A DNA stretch of 64,000 bases from assembly GCA_000149225.2 (NCBI GenBank), contig CM000691.1, forward strand, positions 372,001-436,000, given 5' to 3'. Source of the stretch: Lachancea kluyveri NRRL Y-12651. Its lineage: Eukaryota > Ascomycota > Saccharomycetes > Saccharomycetales > Saccharomycetaceae. This document shows positions 29,837 through 39,548 of this stretch, in pieces. Position 1 is the stretch's first letter. Each line of letters begins with the position of its first letter. The notes below the pieces were generated by a model, which searched no databases, was not told the origin of the DNA, and saw only the letters and a list, made by a program, of their open reading frames with translations. The position numbers and the translations under genes are program-made.

Positions 29837-30994
29837 GCGCACAGGCGGCGTGGACCCGTGGTGTTTTCCTCTCTCCCCTTCTGAAGAATACGCTTCAGCA
29901 CAATGCCTCCACCAGACATGGACTCTTATACTAACCCTGCTGTAGTGCAAAAACAGGTCTACACTCCACGCGCCACAGAGCCTATCAACATCTCGTACCC
30001 TGCTACCGAAGTGGTGGGCCACGGCTCTTTCGGCGTTGTGTTTACAACCACTATCTGCGAAACAGACCAGGTGGTGGCCATCAAAAAAGTGCTTCAGGAT
30101 AAACGCTTCAAAAACAGAGAATTGGAGATTATGAAGCTCCTGTCTCATCCCCAGATCATTGGGTTGAAATATTATTTCTACGAGACAGATTCCACCACCA
30201 GTGATGTCTACTTGAACTTGGTGTTGGAGTACATGCCGTCCTCCCTTTACCAACGGCTCCGCCACTTTGTCACCCACCGTTCGAACATGCCGGCAATCGA
30301 AGTCAAACTCTACATGTACCAGCTATTCAAGTCCCTAAACTACCTCCATACCTGCGCCCGCGTCTGCCACAGGGACATCAAACCGCAGAACTTACTTGTC
30401 GATCCAACCACTTTTTCTCTCAAGCTTTGCGATTTTGGTAGCGCCAAACAGTTGAAACCCACAGAACCAAACGTCTCTTACATTTGTTCTCGTTACTACC
30501 GTGCTCCAGAACTTATCTTTGGCGCAACGAACTACACAACCCAGATCGATGTTTGGTCAAGCGGCTGTGTCATGGCAGAGTTGATACTGGGTCAACCAAT
30601 GTTTCCTGGCGAGAGCGGCATAGACCAGCTGGTGGAGATCATCAAGATCTTGGGCACCCCAAACAAGCGTGAGATCTGCGCCATGAACCCGAACTACATG
30701 GACCACAAGTTCCCACAAATTGTGCCCATTCCTTTGAACAAAGTGTTTAAGAGAGAGCAAGAAGAGACTGTTCAGTTCTTGAACGATGTGTTGAAGTACG
30801 ATCCTCTTGAAAGATTTACGGCTTTGCAGTGCCTATGTGCAAGCTACTTTGACGAATTGAGGCAACCGTCATCTACAGAACTCGCGAGTGTCATATCAGA
30901 CCTAAACTTGCTGCATTTTGATGAGGAAACAGAGTTTTGTGACTTGACCCAGGAAGAAAAGCATGTTGTAAAGAACAGGTTAGGCTGTGTATGA
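29383..30994 (+). CDS. RIM11/MRK1: GSK-3 family kinase equivalent to Rim11 and Mrk1 (two exons)
   Basis: Exons 29383-29707 and 29946-30994 give 457 residues. Exon 1 starts [11 protein letters not shown], resembling the Mrk1 N-terminus; exon 2 is the kinase. Motifs: GHGSFGVVF glycine loop, [18 protein letters not shown], catalytic [17 protein letters not shown], and [11 protein letters not shown] with the activation-loop Tyr. An ATG at 29903 inside the intron opens the same frame and yields a 363-residue protein ([20 protein letters not shown]...) with the length and N-terminus type of Rim11 (370). S. cerevisiae has the duplicates RIM11 (YMR139W, intronless) and MRK1 (YDL079C, spliced). Rim11 phosphorylates Ume6 and Ime1 to start meiosis; Mrk1 acts in stress signalling. 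Both neighbour sets converge on this gene. Confidence 0.93.
29708..29945 (+). other. Intron of the GSK-3 kinase gene
   Basis: The donor is GTATGT at 29708, the branch point TACTAAC at 29929-29935, and the TAG acceptor at 29943-29945 lies only about 10 nt from it. Phase: the junction forms a Val codon. A further AG at 29955 would be out of frame. Part of the intron is itself coding in the short isoform: the branch-point bases would be read as Tyr-Thr-Asn. Confidence 0.9.
29791..29902 (+). promoter_or_regulatory. Candidate internal promoter inside the kinase intron
   Basis: TATATAT at 29792-29798 is followed by 35 consecutive T (29798-29832) and then the in-frame ATG at 29903. T runs of this length exclude nucleosomes in yeast promoters. 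Spacing from TATA to ATG (about 105 bp) is normal for yeast. Function is inferred, not shown. Confidence 0.5.
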
Positions 30995-31577
30995 ACAGAA
31001 ACCACAAAAATGTACAATTTTTCCTTCATTTCACTTCCTCCTTCTCCCTTCTCTTATTTCAATCTTTTCTTTTTTTCTTTCTTTCTTTCTTCCTCCCCGT
31101 TCACTCTTTGCATACGTTTTTTTTTTTTTTATCATTATCCTTCATCTTTATTTAACAAGAACTTAAAATGATAGCATCTGTTACTTGCATTGTTGCTTGC
31201 CGACCACCACCACCACCACCACCACCACCCCCACCATCACTCATGTGTTGATATTATCTATTCTTTCATCTATCTGTTTGTTTTACTTTATTTTATTTTA
31301 TTTATTTTTTTTTTTTCTTCCTGTTTCGTTTATCCTCTTTCCTTGTAGTTGTATAATATTCAGCTTTTCAATGCACTTCGCAGGCCTTTTAGAGCCGTGT
31401 CTCACGTAGACAGCGACAAAAAAAGTCGCCTCACCGGACACGAACCCACACACCACGTAACATTCTTCCACTGGGAAACTGCAAGAGCTTTCTTGTCACT
31501 CAAAAGAAAAAGAGTGAGGGAAATCTATTCCACAAGCAAACCTCTTCATATCAAGCAAGAGACAGGCTCATCCCTCC
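30995..31577. other. Kinase-THI3 interval
   Basis: 580 bp, very pyrimidine-rich on the plus strand, with several T runs and an (ACC)n tract at about 31203-31230. It should hold the THI3 promoter; no gene is seen. Confidence 0.6.
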
Positions 31578-33413
31578 ATGGACTATTCAAATTCCCCGAT
31601 CGCATCTGCCCATCCCATCAGCCTTGGACACTACCTTTTCCAAAGACTGAGGCAGCTTCAAGTGCAGACCATCTTCGGTCTACCCGGTGATTTCAACATG
31701 GCTCTCCTTGATAAGATATATGAGGTACCGGGTCTTCGTTGGGCCGGTAATACTAATGAATTAAATGCTGCGTATGCTGCCGATGGATATGCCAGAATCA
31801 AGGGCCTTGGGTGTCTCGTGACCACCTTTGGAGTTGGCGAACTTTCTGCTATTAATGGGATCGCAGGTTCTTTCGCTGAACATGTTGCCGTTCTCCACGT
31901 TGTCGGCATGCCTGCTTCTCATGCACAGGTTAAGAAGCTTCTTTTGCATCACACCTTGGGTAACGGTGACTATGCAGTCTTCCATCGGATGGCTGCTAAC
32001 ATGGCGGCTTACACGACCGTGCTAAGTGATTCAGAAACTGCAACTAAAGAGATTGACAAGTGTTTAAAGATTGCATGGAAACGGCAGAGGCCCGTGTATC
32101 TTGGCATCCCGATGAACTTGGCAAATATGATAGTCGATGGCTCTATGCTCCAAATTCCTCTAGACTTGAGTTTAAAACGGAATGACCCGGAAGTGGAAAA
32201 AGACGTGGTTAACTCTATCGTCCAAGAAATGAAACGCGCCAAAAATCCAGTGATTATTGCCGATGCCTGTGTCACACGGCATGATGTTATCCAAGAGACT
32301 AGAAGGTTAGTTGACCTAACTCAGTTTCCGGTATTTGTGACTCCGATGGGGAAAGGTGCCATAGACGAGCAGCATCCAAGGTTTGGCGGTGTTTACGTTG
32401 GATCTATGTCTTCGCCAGAAGTCAGAGAAGTTGTAGATTTTGCCGATTTCATCTTAGTGGCCGGTACCGTGCTGTCCGATTTCAACACAAGCTCCTTTAA
32501 CTTTTCATACAAAGCCAAAAACGTTGTATTGCTATACGCAAATCATGCAAAGCTTAAGAACGCAATGTATCCCGATATGAAATTGAAGTTTGTTTTACAA
32601 TCTTTACTCCAAAGCCTTTCTAACATTACTCTTCCTTATAAGCCCCAACCGGTCCCCGAGATGATAAAACCAAGGGTTACGTTGCAGGATAACGTACCAC
32701 TGAGGCAAGAGTGGGTCTGGAATCAGATTAGCCATTGGTTCCACGAGGGAGATATAGTTATCACCGAGACAGGTACGTCTGCATTCGGTATAAACCAAAC
32801 CCGCTTTCCTAACAATACAAGAGCCATATCACAAGTTCTGTGGGGGTCCATAGGTTATTCCTTAGGCGCATGTCTAGGCGCATCGTTTGCCGTTGAAGAG
32901 CTTGGCACGAAAAATAGAGTCATACTGTTTGTTGGTGACGGTGCTTTGCAACTAACCGTGCAAGAAATTTCCACCATGATCAGATGGGGATTGAAGCCAT
33001 ATCTATTTGTTATGAACAACAAAGGTTACACAATTGATAGACTGCTGCATAAGAGTTCCACCGCTGGCTATCACGACATCCAACCGTGGGATAATTTGAA
33101 ACTTCTACCGGCATTTGGTGCTGTAAATTACGATGCAAGAAAGGTTACTACTGTGGGCGATTTTTTAAAGTTGGTGCATGATCCACAGTTTGCCATTGAT
33201 GACAAGTTGAAGATGATAGAAGTAGTGTTACCTTCAATGGATGCACCTCCAGCTTTATTGAACAAATGGCTCTTGGATGAAGAGTTAGAAGAGGAGTTGA
33301 ACAAGAAATTGAGAGAATATACAGATGATGACACGGGTAAAAACACCACTGTGCCTAGTTTTAAAAGGGCCAAGCTGGACAACGACAACAGTTTACCGCT
33401 GAACTTGCAATGA
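31578..33413 (+). CDS. THI3: Thi3, pyruvate-decarboxylase-like thiamine regulator
   Basis: A 611-residue protein (609 in S. cerevisiae YDL080C) of the thiamine-diphosphate decarboxylase family. FGLPGDFNM, the cofactor-activating Glu in NTNELNAAYAADGYAR, and the HH pair in LHHTLGNGD are kept. The cofactor motif runs from VGDGALQL to VMNNKGYTIDRLLH; the Glu that Pdc1 has after YTI (E477) is Asp here, at about 33036. Thi3 binds thiamine diphosphate and, with Thi2 and Pdc2, senses thiamine to control THI genes; it has also been linked to branched-chain keto acids. The Pdc2 and Thi2 genes are not in this window. Full-length with no interruptions. Confidence 0.92.
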   Translation: MDYSNSPIASAHPISLGHYLFQRLRQLQVQTIFGLPGDFNMALLDKIYEVPGLRWAGNTNELNAAYAADGYARIKGLGCLVTTFGVGELSAINGIAGSFAEHVAVLHVVGMPASHAQVKKLLLHHTLGNGDYAVFHRMAANMAAYTTVLSDSETATKEIDKCLKIAWKRQRPVYLGIPMNLANMIVDGSMLQIPLDLSLKRNDPEVEKDVVNSIVQEMKRAKNPVIIADACVTRHDVIQETRRLVDLTQFPVFVTPMGKGAIDEQHPRFGGVYVGSMSSPEVREVVDFADFILVAGTVLSDFNTSSFNFSYKAKNVVLLYANHAKLKNAMYPDMKLKFVLQSLLQSLSNITLPYKPQPVPEMIKPRVTLQDNVPLRQEWVWNQISHWFHEGDIVITETGTSAFGINQTRFPNNTRAISQVLWGSIGYSLGACLGASFAVEELGTKNRVILFVGDGALQLTVQEISTMIRWGLKPYLFVMNNKGYTIDRLLHKSSTAGYHDIQPWDNLKLLPAFGAVNYDARKVTTVGDFLKLVHDPQFAIDDKLKMIEVVLPSMDAPPALLNKWLLDEELEEELNKKLREYTDDDTGKNTTVPSFKRAKLDNDNSLPLNLQ

Positions 33414-33423
33414 GTCACATAAA

Positions 33424-33444
33424 ACAACAACAACAACAACAACA
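33424..33444 (+). repeat. (CAA)n tract in the THI3 3' flank
   Basis: Seven CAA units begin just after the THI3 stop codon, probably in the 3' untranslated region. Confidence 0.9.
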
Positions 33445-33971
33445 AGACAGCATCAAGGGCAGAAACTGTAATAATATGCATTGGGATAATTAATTTTTTC
33501 TTTTTTCCCCTTTCCCTATTTTCGTTTTGATTTTATTTTTTTCTCCTTGACCAAATCATGAAAGCATACGTCTGTGATAAACAGGCATTTTTGAGCATTT
33601 TGAAAATTCCAAGTATTCAAAAGCTGTGGTGTGGTTATGATCGAAATGCGAATTTAATAACTCTATAAAGGAGTAAAGCCTCAGAGCACCCGTCGTGAAC
33701 ATGTTTGCATTCCTAATAGTGTTCACATAAAACATTCGTCTTGCATAAAATATCCGCATCGTTTTACTTTATCTTGCGACATTTTACAGATTTTTGTGAA
33801 CAACAAAAACTGTTGGGTTATTTAAGAATAGTACACATATACTTTGGTGTATGTATATATAATGAGTAATTATCTTCCTGGTGAGGAATAAAAAGAACTT
33901 ATAAATGGCGTTTGGTGAAAATCAAAGGAAATGTTGTAGAAAACAAAAAAAAAAAGAAAGGATTCAGAACT
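33445..33971. other. THI3-amidase convergent interval
   Basis: About 530 bp of AT-rich sequence between convergent genes. I see no gene. Confidence 0.6.
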
Positions 33972-35747
33972 TTAAACAACTGGGACGTTTTTAGCCAAAT
34001 AATTGTGGAACTTTGGCTTTGGCTTATAAGCCAACAGATCTTCGATAGCAGAACCATATTTAATCAATTGAGGTTCCTGCCATGCTGATTGCATGATACC
34101 TAGACCATATGGCCTGCCGTTGGCTTTAACCCCGATAGGCAACGTGATCATTGGGTATCCAGCCTTTGCAGCTTGTTGGTAAGTAATAGATAACCCACTT
34201 GGTACTAATAAACCGTCCAGTTTAAAGTTTTCTCCCGTAGAGGAATCGGTATAGTCAAGAGCATGGTCGATACCTTCTTCTCTAGAGGTCTTTGCAACAA
34301 ATTCAACAGCTTGCCAATAAGTCTCATTTTTCTCACCTGCCCATTCGAGGGATTCTAAAAATGCATCTTGACCGGAGGCAAAGGCTGGATGCGTGTCTGC
34401 GTAACCACCTTCTGTACCGGTAAAGTTATAATTATATTCGACAATGTCTTCCAAGGAACGGATGTTAGTGTTGGACAACTCACTCAAGTAACTCTTGATG
34501 TTGTTGTAGAAATCGACTTTGACGACTGTGAACTCACTTTCATTGGCAGCTCCCATTGCCCAATCCCAACCTTGGTCGGAAATGACATCTAGATTACCAA
34601 AATCGGTATTGTTGTACACGACGGCGCCTGCAGCTTCAATCAGCTTGACAACTTCCAACAGTCTAGCAATTTCATCTTTACGAGCATAAGACCATAACTT
34701 CTTCCAAGGCAAACCGAATCTTGCACCTTTCAATGCGTCTTTGTTGCTCAAAAATTTCAAGTAGTCACCATCTTCTGGAGTGTGTCCGGTCTGGTTTAAG
34801 GTATAGGCATCTCTCTCATCAACACCCCACATACTTTGGAACACATACACTGCATCTTTGACGGTTCTTGCCATGGGCCCGGTACTATCTTGATGCTCGG
34901 ATTCTGGAATAACACCTGCTCTTGAAGTCAACCCAACGGTGGGCTTGAAACCAACAATACCGTTTCTCATAGCAGGATCGATAATGCTACCGTCTGTTTC
35001 TGTACCTAGAGAAAACATGATCATATTAGCAGCTACAGAGCCAGCACTGCCAGACGAGCTACCACCTGGATTGACAGTCAAGTTGAATGGGCAACGCGCT
35101 TGCCCACCACGAGCGGAGTAACCTTCAGAATAAGAGTTGCTTCTCATATCAGCCCATTCACTCATCGTTGCATGTCCGAATAACACGGCACCTGCGTCTC
35201 TCAACTTTTCAACAACATACGCATCACGAGGTACCACAGATCCCATCAAAGACCAAGATCCAGCTGTCGTGTCCATTTTGTCCTTAGTAGCGTAGTTGTC
35301 TTTGACAACAAATGGAATACCGTGTAATGGGCCTCTAACGTTTCCATTCTTTCTCTCATCATCCATTTGTCTGGCAATTGACAAAACATCTGGATTGACC
35401 TGCATAATACCATTCACGTAGGTGTTAATTTGGAAGTACCTCTCCAAGTAACATTTGACAACATCTTCTGAGCTTAGAGCGCCCCGTGTAAAATAGTCTT
35501 GCAATTGGTCAATAGTGGCATCTTCCAGAGTAATACCGTTGCACGAACTCATAGGGAATGGCTCATCTTTAGCCTCAATTTGTGGGTATACGTAAGTCGT
35601 GGTGTTCAACTGCTGGGAAGTGGATAAAGAATTGTCTCCAGAAGAAGTAAAGCGTTTCCAAAGGCTGACACCCTTTGCAATTGGCGAAGCTTCAGTTTCG
35701 ATAGGCAGTAGAAGCGCCGATGACAAGAACGCAATCGAGAATCTCAT
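33972..35747 (-). CDS. Secreted amidase-signature family hydrolase
   Basis: 591 residues. The N-terminal hydrophobic stretch (MRFSIAFLSSALLLPI) is a signal peptide; SLWKR near residues 28-32 is a possible Kex2 site. The amidase-signature triad is visible: Lys in PFVVKDNYA, the cis-Ser in GGSSSGSAGSVAANM, and the nucleophilic Ser in GTETDGSIIDPA, followed by GFKPTVGLTSRAGVIP. Several N-x-[ST] sites fit a secreted glycoprotein. It hydrolyses an unknown amide, probably outside the cell or in the wall. S. cerevisiae Amd2 is intracellular and not at this place. It lies divergent to the aminotransferase gene across 1.75 kb with GATAA motifs. Inserted between THI3 and SIP5 relative to the ancestral order; origin by transfer or relocation is open. 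Confidence 0.88.
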   Translation of the reverse strand: MRFSIAFLSSALLLPIETEASPIAKGVSLWKRFTSSGDNSLSTSQQLNTTTYVYPQIEAKDEPFPMSSCNGITLEDATIDQLQDYFTRGALSSEDVVKCYLERYFQINTYVNGIMQVNPDVLSIARQMDDERKNGNVRGPLHGIPFVVKDNYATKDKMDTTAGSWSLMGSVVPRDAYVVEKLRDAGAVLFGHATMSEWADMRSNSYSEGYSARGGQARCPFNLTVNPGGSSSGSAGSVAANMIMFSLGTETDGSIIDPAMRNGIVGFKPTVGLTSRAGVIPESEHQDSTGPMARTVKDAVYVFQSMWGVDERDAYTLNQTGHTPEDGDYLKFLSNKDALKGARFGLPWKKLWSYARKDEIARLLEVVKLIEAAGAVVYNNTDFGNLDVISDQGWDWAMGAANESEFTVVKVDFYNNIKSYLSELSNTNIRSLEDIVEYNYNFTGTEGGYADTHPAFASGQDAFLESLEWAGEKNETYWQAVEFVAKTSREEGIDHALDYTDSSTGENFKLDGLLVPSGLSITYQQAAKAGYPMITLPIGVKANGRPYGLGIMQSAWQEPQLIKYGSAIEDLLAYKPKPKFHNYLAKNVPVV

Positions 35748-37502
35748 TTTTCCGAGATAAGAAAGGTTGACCTATTCTTTTTTCTTGCTTTTTTCCGATT
35801 TTTTAAACTTACAATAGATTAGGTAAAACACTCAAGGGCATCCCGGCCTGTTACTTATATACATTTTGAAGCACATCGGCAATGGGGAGGAAGAACCAGT
35901 CCCATTGGTAGTTACCTCGAGCTGATAGTGTGATAAACAGAAAAAGATAAATGGTTCTTATCTTTCTGTCATTTTAGTATTTGTGATTGGTAATTGGCTG
36001 CAAAAAAAAGTGACAAAGTTTAGAAAAACAAAATATTCGAGAAACTCCAACGGAATTTTTTTATATATGCAACGAATAATCCTATTGGACAATGAACAAG
36101 CCGATCCGTTCTGATTCCTCCGATGGCACGGCCCAGCCGTATCAACTTTATCTACAAGCATTCTTTTGCAGTCTTGCCTAAGCGTAACTGCACCAGAGTA
36201 ACATCAGTCCACTTGTATTCAGAAGCTTCGGAAAACCTATCAGGTAGCTTTTTACAAACATTCGGAAAAATAGCAACATATGGTTTAAAGGCACTCTTTA
36301 AGCACCATTTATCACTCCCAAAGTTTTGACCCTTTGGAAATCTTGCTCACTCTTTTTACGAAGCTTCATACCAGAAAGTTGTCGAGATACATCAAACCAT
36401 CAGTAACTGTAACGGTTTTTTAAAAAAAAAAAAAAAAAACCAACCTGAAAAACGAAGCCCGAACAGTAGCTTATATACCTCCCTGCCTAGATACAAGACG
36501 ACGCGTTTCTCGGTATCTTATTGTAGTTTTGGTTGTTGCAGCTGGTCTTGTTCTGTCAATCCGAGCTTTCTTTTTTTTTTTTTTTCTCTTTCTTTCTCAG
36601 GGGGGATTTCCGATAAAGGAATAATACGTATATTGTGACTGATAAATCCAAGCAGTTTTTTCTACTAGCCGCCAAGGTCTACAGAACGATAGAAACAGCA
36701 GAGAAAACGGCCCAGTCAACAAGAAAGCGTTTAACGTGGGTGGAATAAGAGCGTCAAGGGAAATGGACGACATACTCTGTGAATTTTCTTTAAAAAAAAA
36801 GATGCTACAGAAGACGAACCAGACTTTGTGCTTTTTCTCGGATGGAGATACCGCTTTCGTATGCTGTTGCTTGTGTCGCTTACGTGCTAAACCTGTCCCC
36901 GTTTACCTACACGCGTGCCACCACCAGGTGGTTGTATTGAGGTTGCGCGAACCGAGATTAGCCGCCTTTGTGGGGGTGAGATAGCTCTGTTCGCATGTTG
37001 TATTCCCGAAATAGTAATTGGACACGAGATGATTCGTACGCAAATACATACCATATCTAGCAACTCTTTCCGAGATACTAATCGCGCCCGTTTCGTCCTC
37101 TCTTCAAGAGACGATTTTCGAAGCGCACCGCGCACCGCGGCGTGTGGTAATGGTATCGCGTAGCCTTATCGTTTATGATCTCTATCGTACTAAGGCTCGG
37201 CAATGGACAACCCTTTTCAGCTCAAGCATCAATGAACCGGATCTGATATCAGTGGATATTTGGAAAAAATTAGTATCAATTATGGCTGCAACTACAACAC
37301 ATGTTTGCTATCTCGTCTCGTTGGCAGAATCACTCTTTCAAAAATTATATAAACCCTTCTAATGTCGTCGATGTCTGATCAATTTGCTGGTACTCTTGGT
37401 CTCTCATTTCTATTTAAACCATAACCAAAGAAGCAGGACTTCACAACTAAGAGTTAGATACAAGACTTGAACCTACCTATATTAAAGAAAAAAAAAGATA
37501 AA
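35748..37502. promoter_or_regulatory. Shared upstream region of amidase and aminotransferase genes
   Basis: 1.75 kb between divergent genes. GATAA or its complement is seen at 35932, 35946, 35957, 36612, 36641 and 37165, the core of Gln3/Gat1/Dal80 sites of nitrogen regulation. Runs of 18 A (36422-36439) and T-rich tracts (about 36570) look like nucleosome-poor segments. Small open frames here (for example 36736-36984) overlap on both strands and are not credible genes. Confidence 0.5.
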
Positions 37503-38918
37503 ATGACCGCCGAACAAGCCACCCAAGAAACTTACGTTTTTCAATCCAACGTCAACAAGAGATTGCCCCACGTTTTGGACGGTAAGGGCATTTGCATGAC
37601 CGTTGAAAAGGATGGTAAAGTCCATGAAGACATTGTCGATGCTGTCACTGGTGCTGCTGTCGGTGCTTTGGGTTGGGGTGATGAGGAAGTCTACCCTATC
37701 ATCAACGACGCCGCCCGCAACAACACCTACACGTTTCCCTCTTTGATTGGTAACAAGCCTTCCGAAGAATTGGCCAAGTTCTACATCGACCATTCTCCAA
37801 AGGGTGTCTTTTCCAGTGCTTTGTGGTGCTGCTCTGGTTCCGAGAGTAATGAAAATGCCTTGAAGATTATCAGACAATACCAAATCGAGCGTGGTTGCCC
37901 AGAAAGAACCAAGATCATCTCCAGAGAAACCTCTTACCATGGTTTCACCTTGGGTGCCTTGTCCATCTCTGAAAACCCTCGTGCTAGAATGTTCAAGGAT
38001 ATGCTAATTGACCAAGAAAAGACCTGTTTGAAAATGCCTGTTTGTTACCCTTACAGATTCCAACAAAAGGGTGAAACGGAAGAGCAATACGCCCAACGTT
38101 TGCTAGACGCCTTGGAAAAGATGATTTTGGACAACGACCCAAAGACAATTTCTGCCGTTGTTGTTGAAACATTGCCAGGTTCCTCCTTGGGTACCGTGCC
38201 ACCACCAAAGGGTTACCTACCAGGTATCCGTGCTCTGTGTAACAAGTACGACGTCATCTTCATGCTAGACGAAGTCATGTGCGGTACCGGTAGATCCAAC
38301 CCTAACGGTAAGTTGAACTGTTGGGAAAACTTCTTGGACCCTAAGGATGGTCCTGATATTCAAACCGTCGGTAAGACCCTGGGTTCCGGTTATGTCACTA
38401 TCGCCGGTGTTTTGATCAGCCCAAAGATCAAGAAAGGTTATTTGAAGGGTTCCGGCTTCATCATGGGTTCCCACACTTACTCCTCTCACGGCTTCAACTG
38501 TGCTGTTGCCCTGGGCATTCAACAGAAAATCCAACGTGATGGTTTGACCGCCAACATTTTCACAATGGGTAATTTGATGGGTAAGAAATTACAGGACGCA
38601 TTGCTAAGCGAAGAGAACATCGTCGGCGATGTTAGGGGTATTGGTGGCTTTTGGTCTTTGGAGTTTGTCAAGGATAGATCCACTAAGGAACCATTCGATG
38701 TAGCTTTGGATGTTGCACACGTTTTCCAAGACGTCTGCTTTGAAAATGGCTTGAACGTCATGGGTATGCAAGGTAACATCGATGGTACTAAAGGTGATAT
38801 TGCCTTGTATGCTCCTTCTTTCATCATTACCGAAAAGGACGTTGACGCTATTGTAGAAAGAACTGTCAAGTCCGTCAAGGACTTGGGTGACAAATTGAAG
38901 GCTGAAGGCAAATGGTAG
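37503..38918 (+). CDS. Class III pyridoxal-phosphate aminotransferase
   Basis: 471 residues from the ATG at 37503, just after an A-rich leader. Motifs of class III aminotransferases: CCSGSESNENALK, SYHGFTLGAL, FMLDEVMCGTGR with the cofactor Asp, and the Schiff-base Lys in TVGKTLGSGY. No targeting signal is seen, so it is probably cytosolic. It is not Uga1, Car2 or Bio3 of S. cerevisiae; the amino donor is unknown (omega-amino acids are typical of the family). Codons are strongly biased to the preferred yeast set (GGT, AAG, TTG, GTC), indicating high expression. Divergent to the amidase; together they could release and move amino groups. Confidence 0.88.
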   Translation: MTAEQATQETYVFQSNVNKRLPHVLDGKGICMTVEKDGKVHEDIVDAVTGAAVGALGWGDEEVYPIINDAARNNTYTFPSLIGNKPSEELAKFYIDHSPKGVFSSALWCCSGSESNENALKIIRQYQIERGCPERTKIISRETSYHGFTLGALSISENPRARMFKDMLIDQEKTCLKMPVCYPYRFQQKGETEEQYAQRLLDALEKMILDNDPKTISAVVVETLPGSSLGTVPPPKGYLPGIRALCNKYDVIFMLDEVMCGTGRSNPNGKLNCWENFLDPKDGPDIQTVGKTLGSGYVTIAGVLISPKIKKGYLKGSGFIMGSHTYSSHGFNCAVALGIQQKIQRDGLTANIFTMGNLMGKKLQDALLSEENIVGDVRGIGGFWSLEFVKDRSTKEPFDVALDVAHVFQDVCFENGLNVMGMQGNIDGTKGDIALYAPSFIITEKDVDAIVERTVKSVKDLGDKLKAEGKW

Positions 38919-39548
38919 GTTGACCCTTTACTTTCTCTAATTCCTCCAGTTCCTGTTTTTTTTACACGTTTATGCCCGTTATATCCTTTGTACGTTATGT
39001 TTAGTTTAGATACTGTTACACTTTTTACTTTCAAAACTTTCTATTTTGTTATACAATGCGCTGACACCTGGCGCCGGCGCCTCGGTCGTCGGCATTAATG
39101 GGTGCATGCAAAAGAGACTAAGCATAATTTGGTATTGCGGGGTACTGCTGATCTTTCTATTGAAAAATTTCATTGTGGTCATTAATCAAGCTATCGGATT
39201 GATGTACATAATTCTTTTTTAGAGCTTTGTGTGCCATTTCTGACAGGAAAGCCGTTGCAGGGTTTTATATTCTGAGACGTTAGATCAGGAAAAGCGTTTT
39301 TTATTTTTTTTTTTTTTTTTTTCCCTCTTTCTCTCTCCATTTTGCGTTTAAGATTGCGAGGGGCCGCGGTTCGGTATAAAAGGGGCGGACCTGCGGCCAT
39401 TTATAAAATGACAGCTCTTTGAGCCACACTCACAGGCATATTGACGAGAGTGTTACTTGATAGGACGTCTACCATTCTTTCCTTTCATTTTTGGGAAACA
39501 GGATCCGTCGAATACATTGGACATCTACAGGAGTAGAGTGAATTAGTA
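38919..39548. other. Aminotransferase-SIP5 interval
   Basis: 630 bp with the SIP5 promoter: a long T run at about 39300-39322, TATAAAA at 39376, and the GC palindrome GGCGCCGGCGCC at 39070-39081. No gene is seen. Confidence 0.6.
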
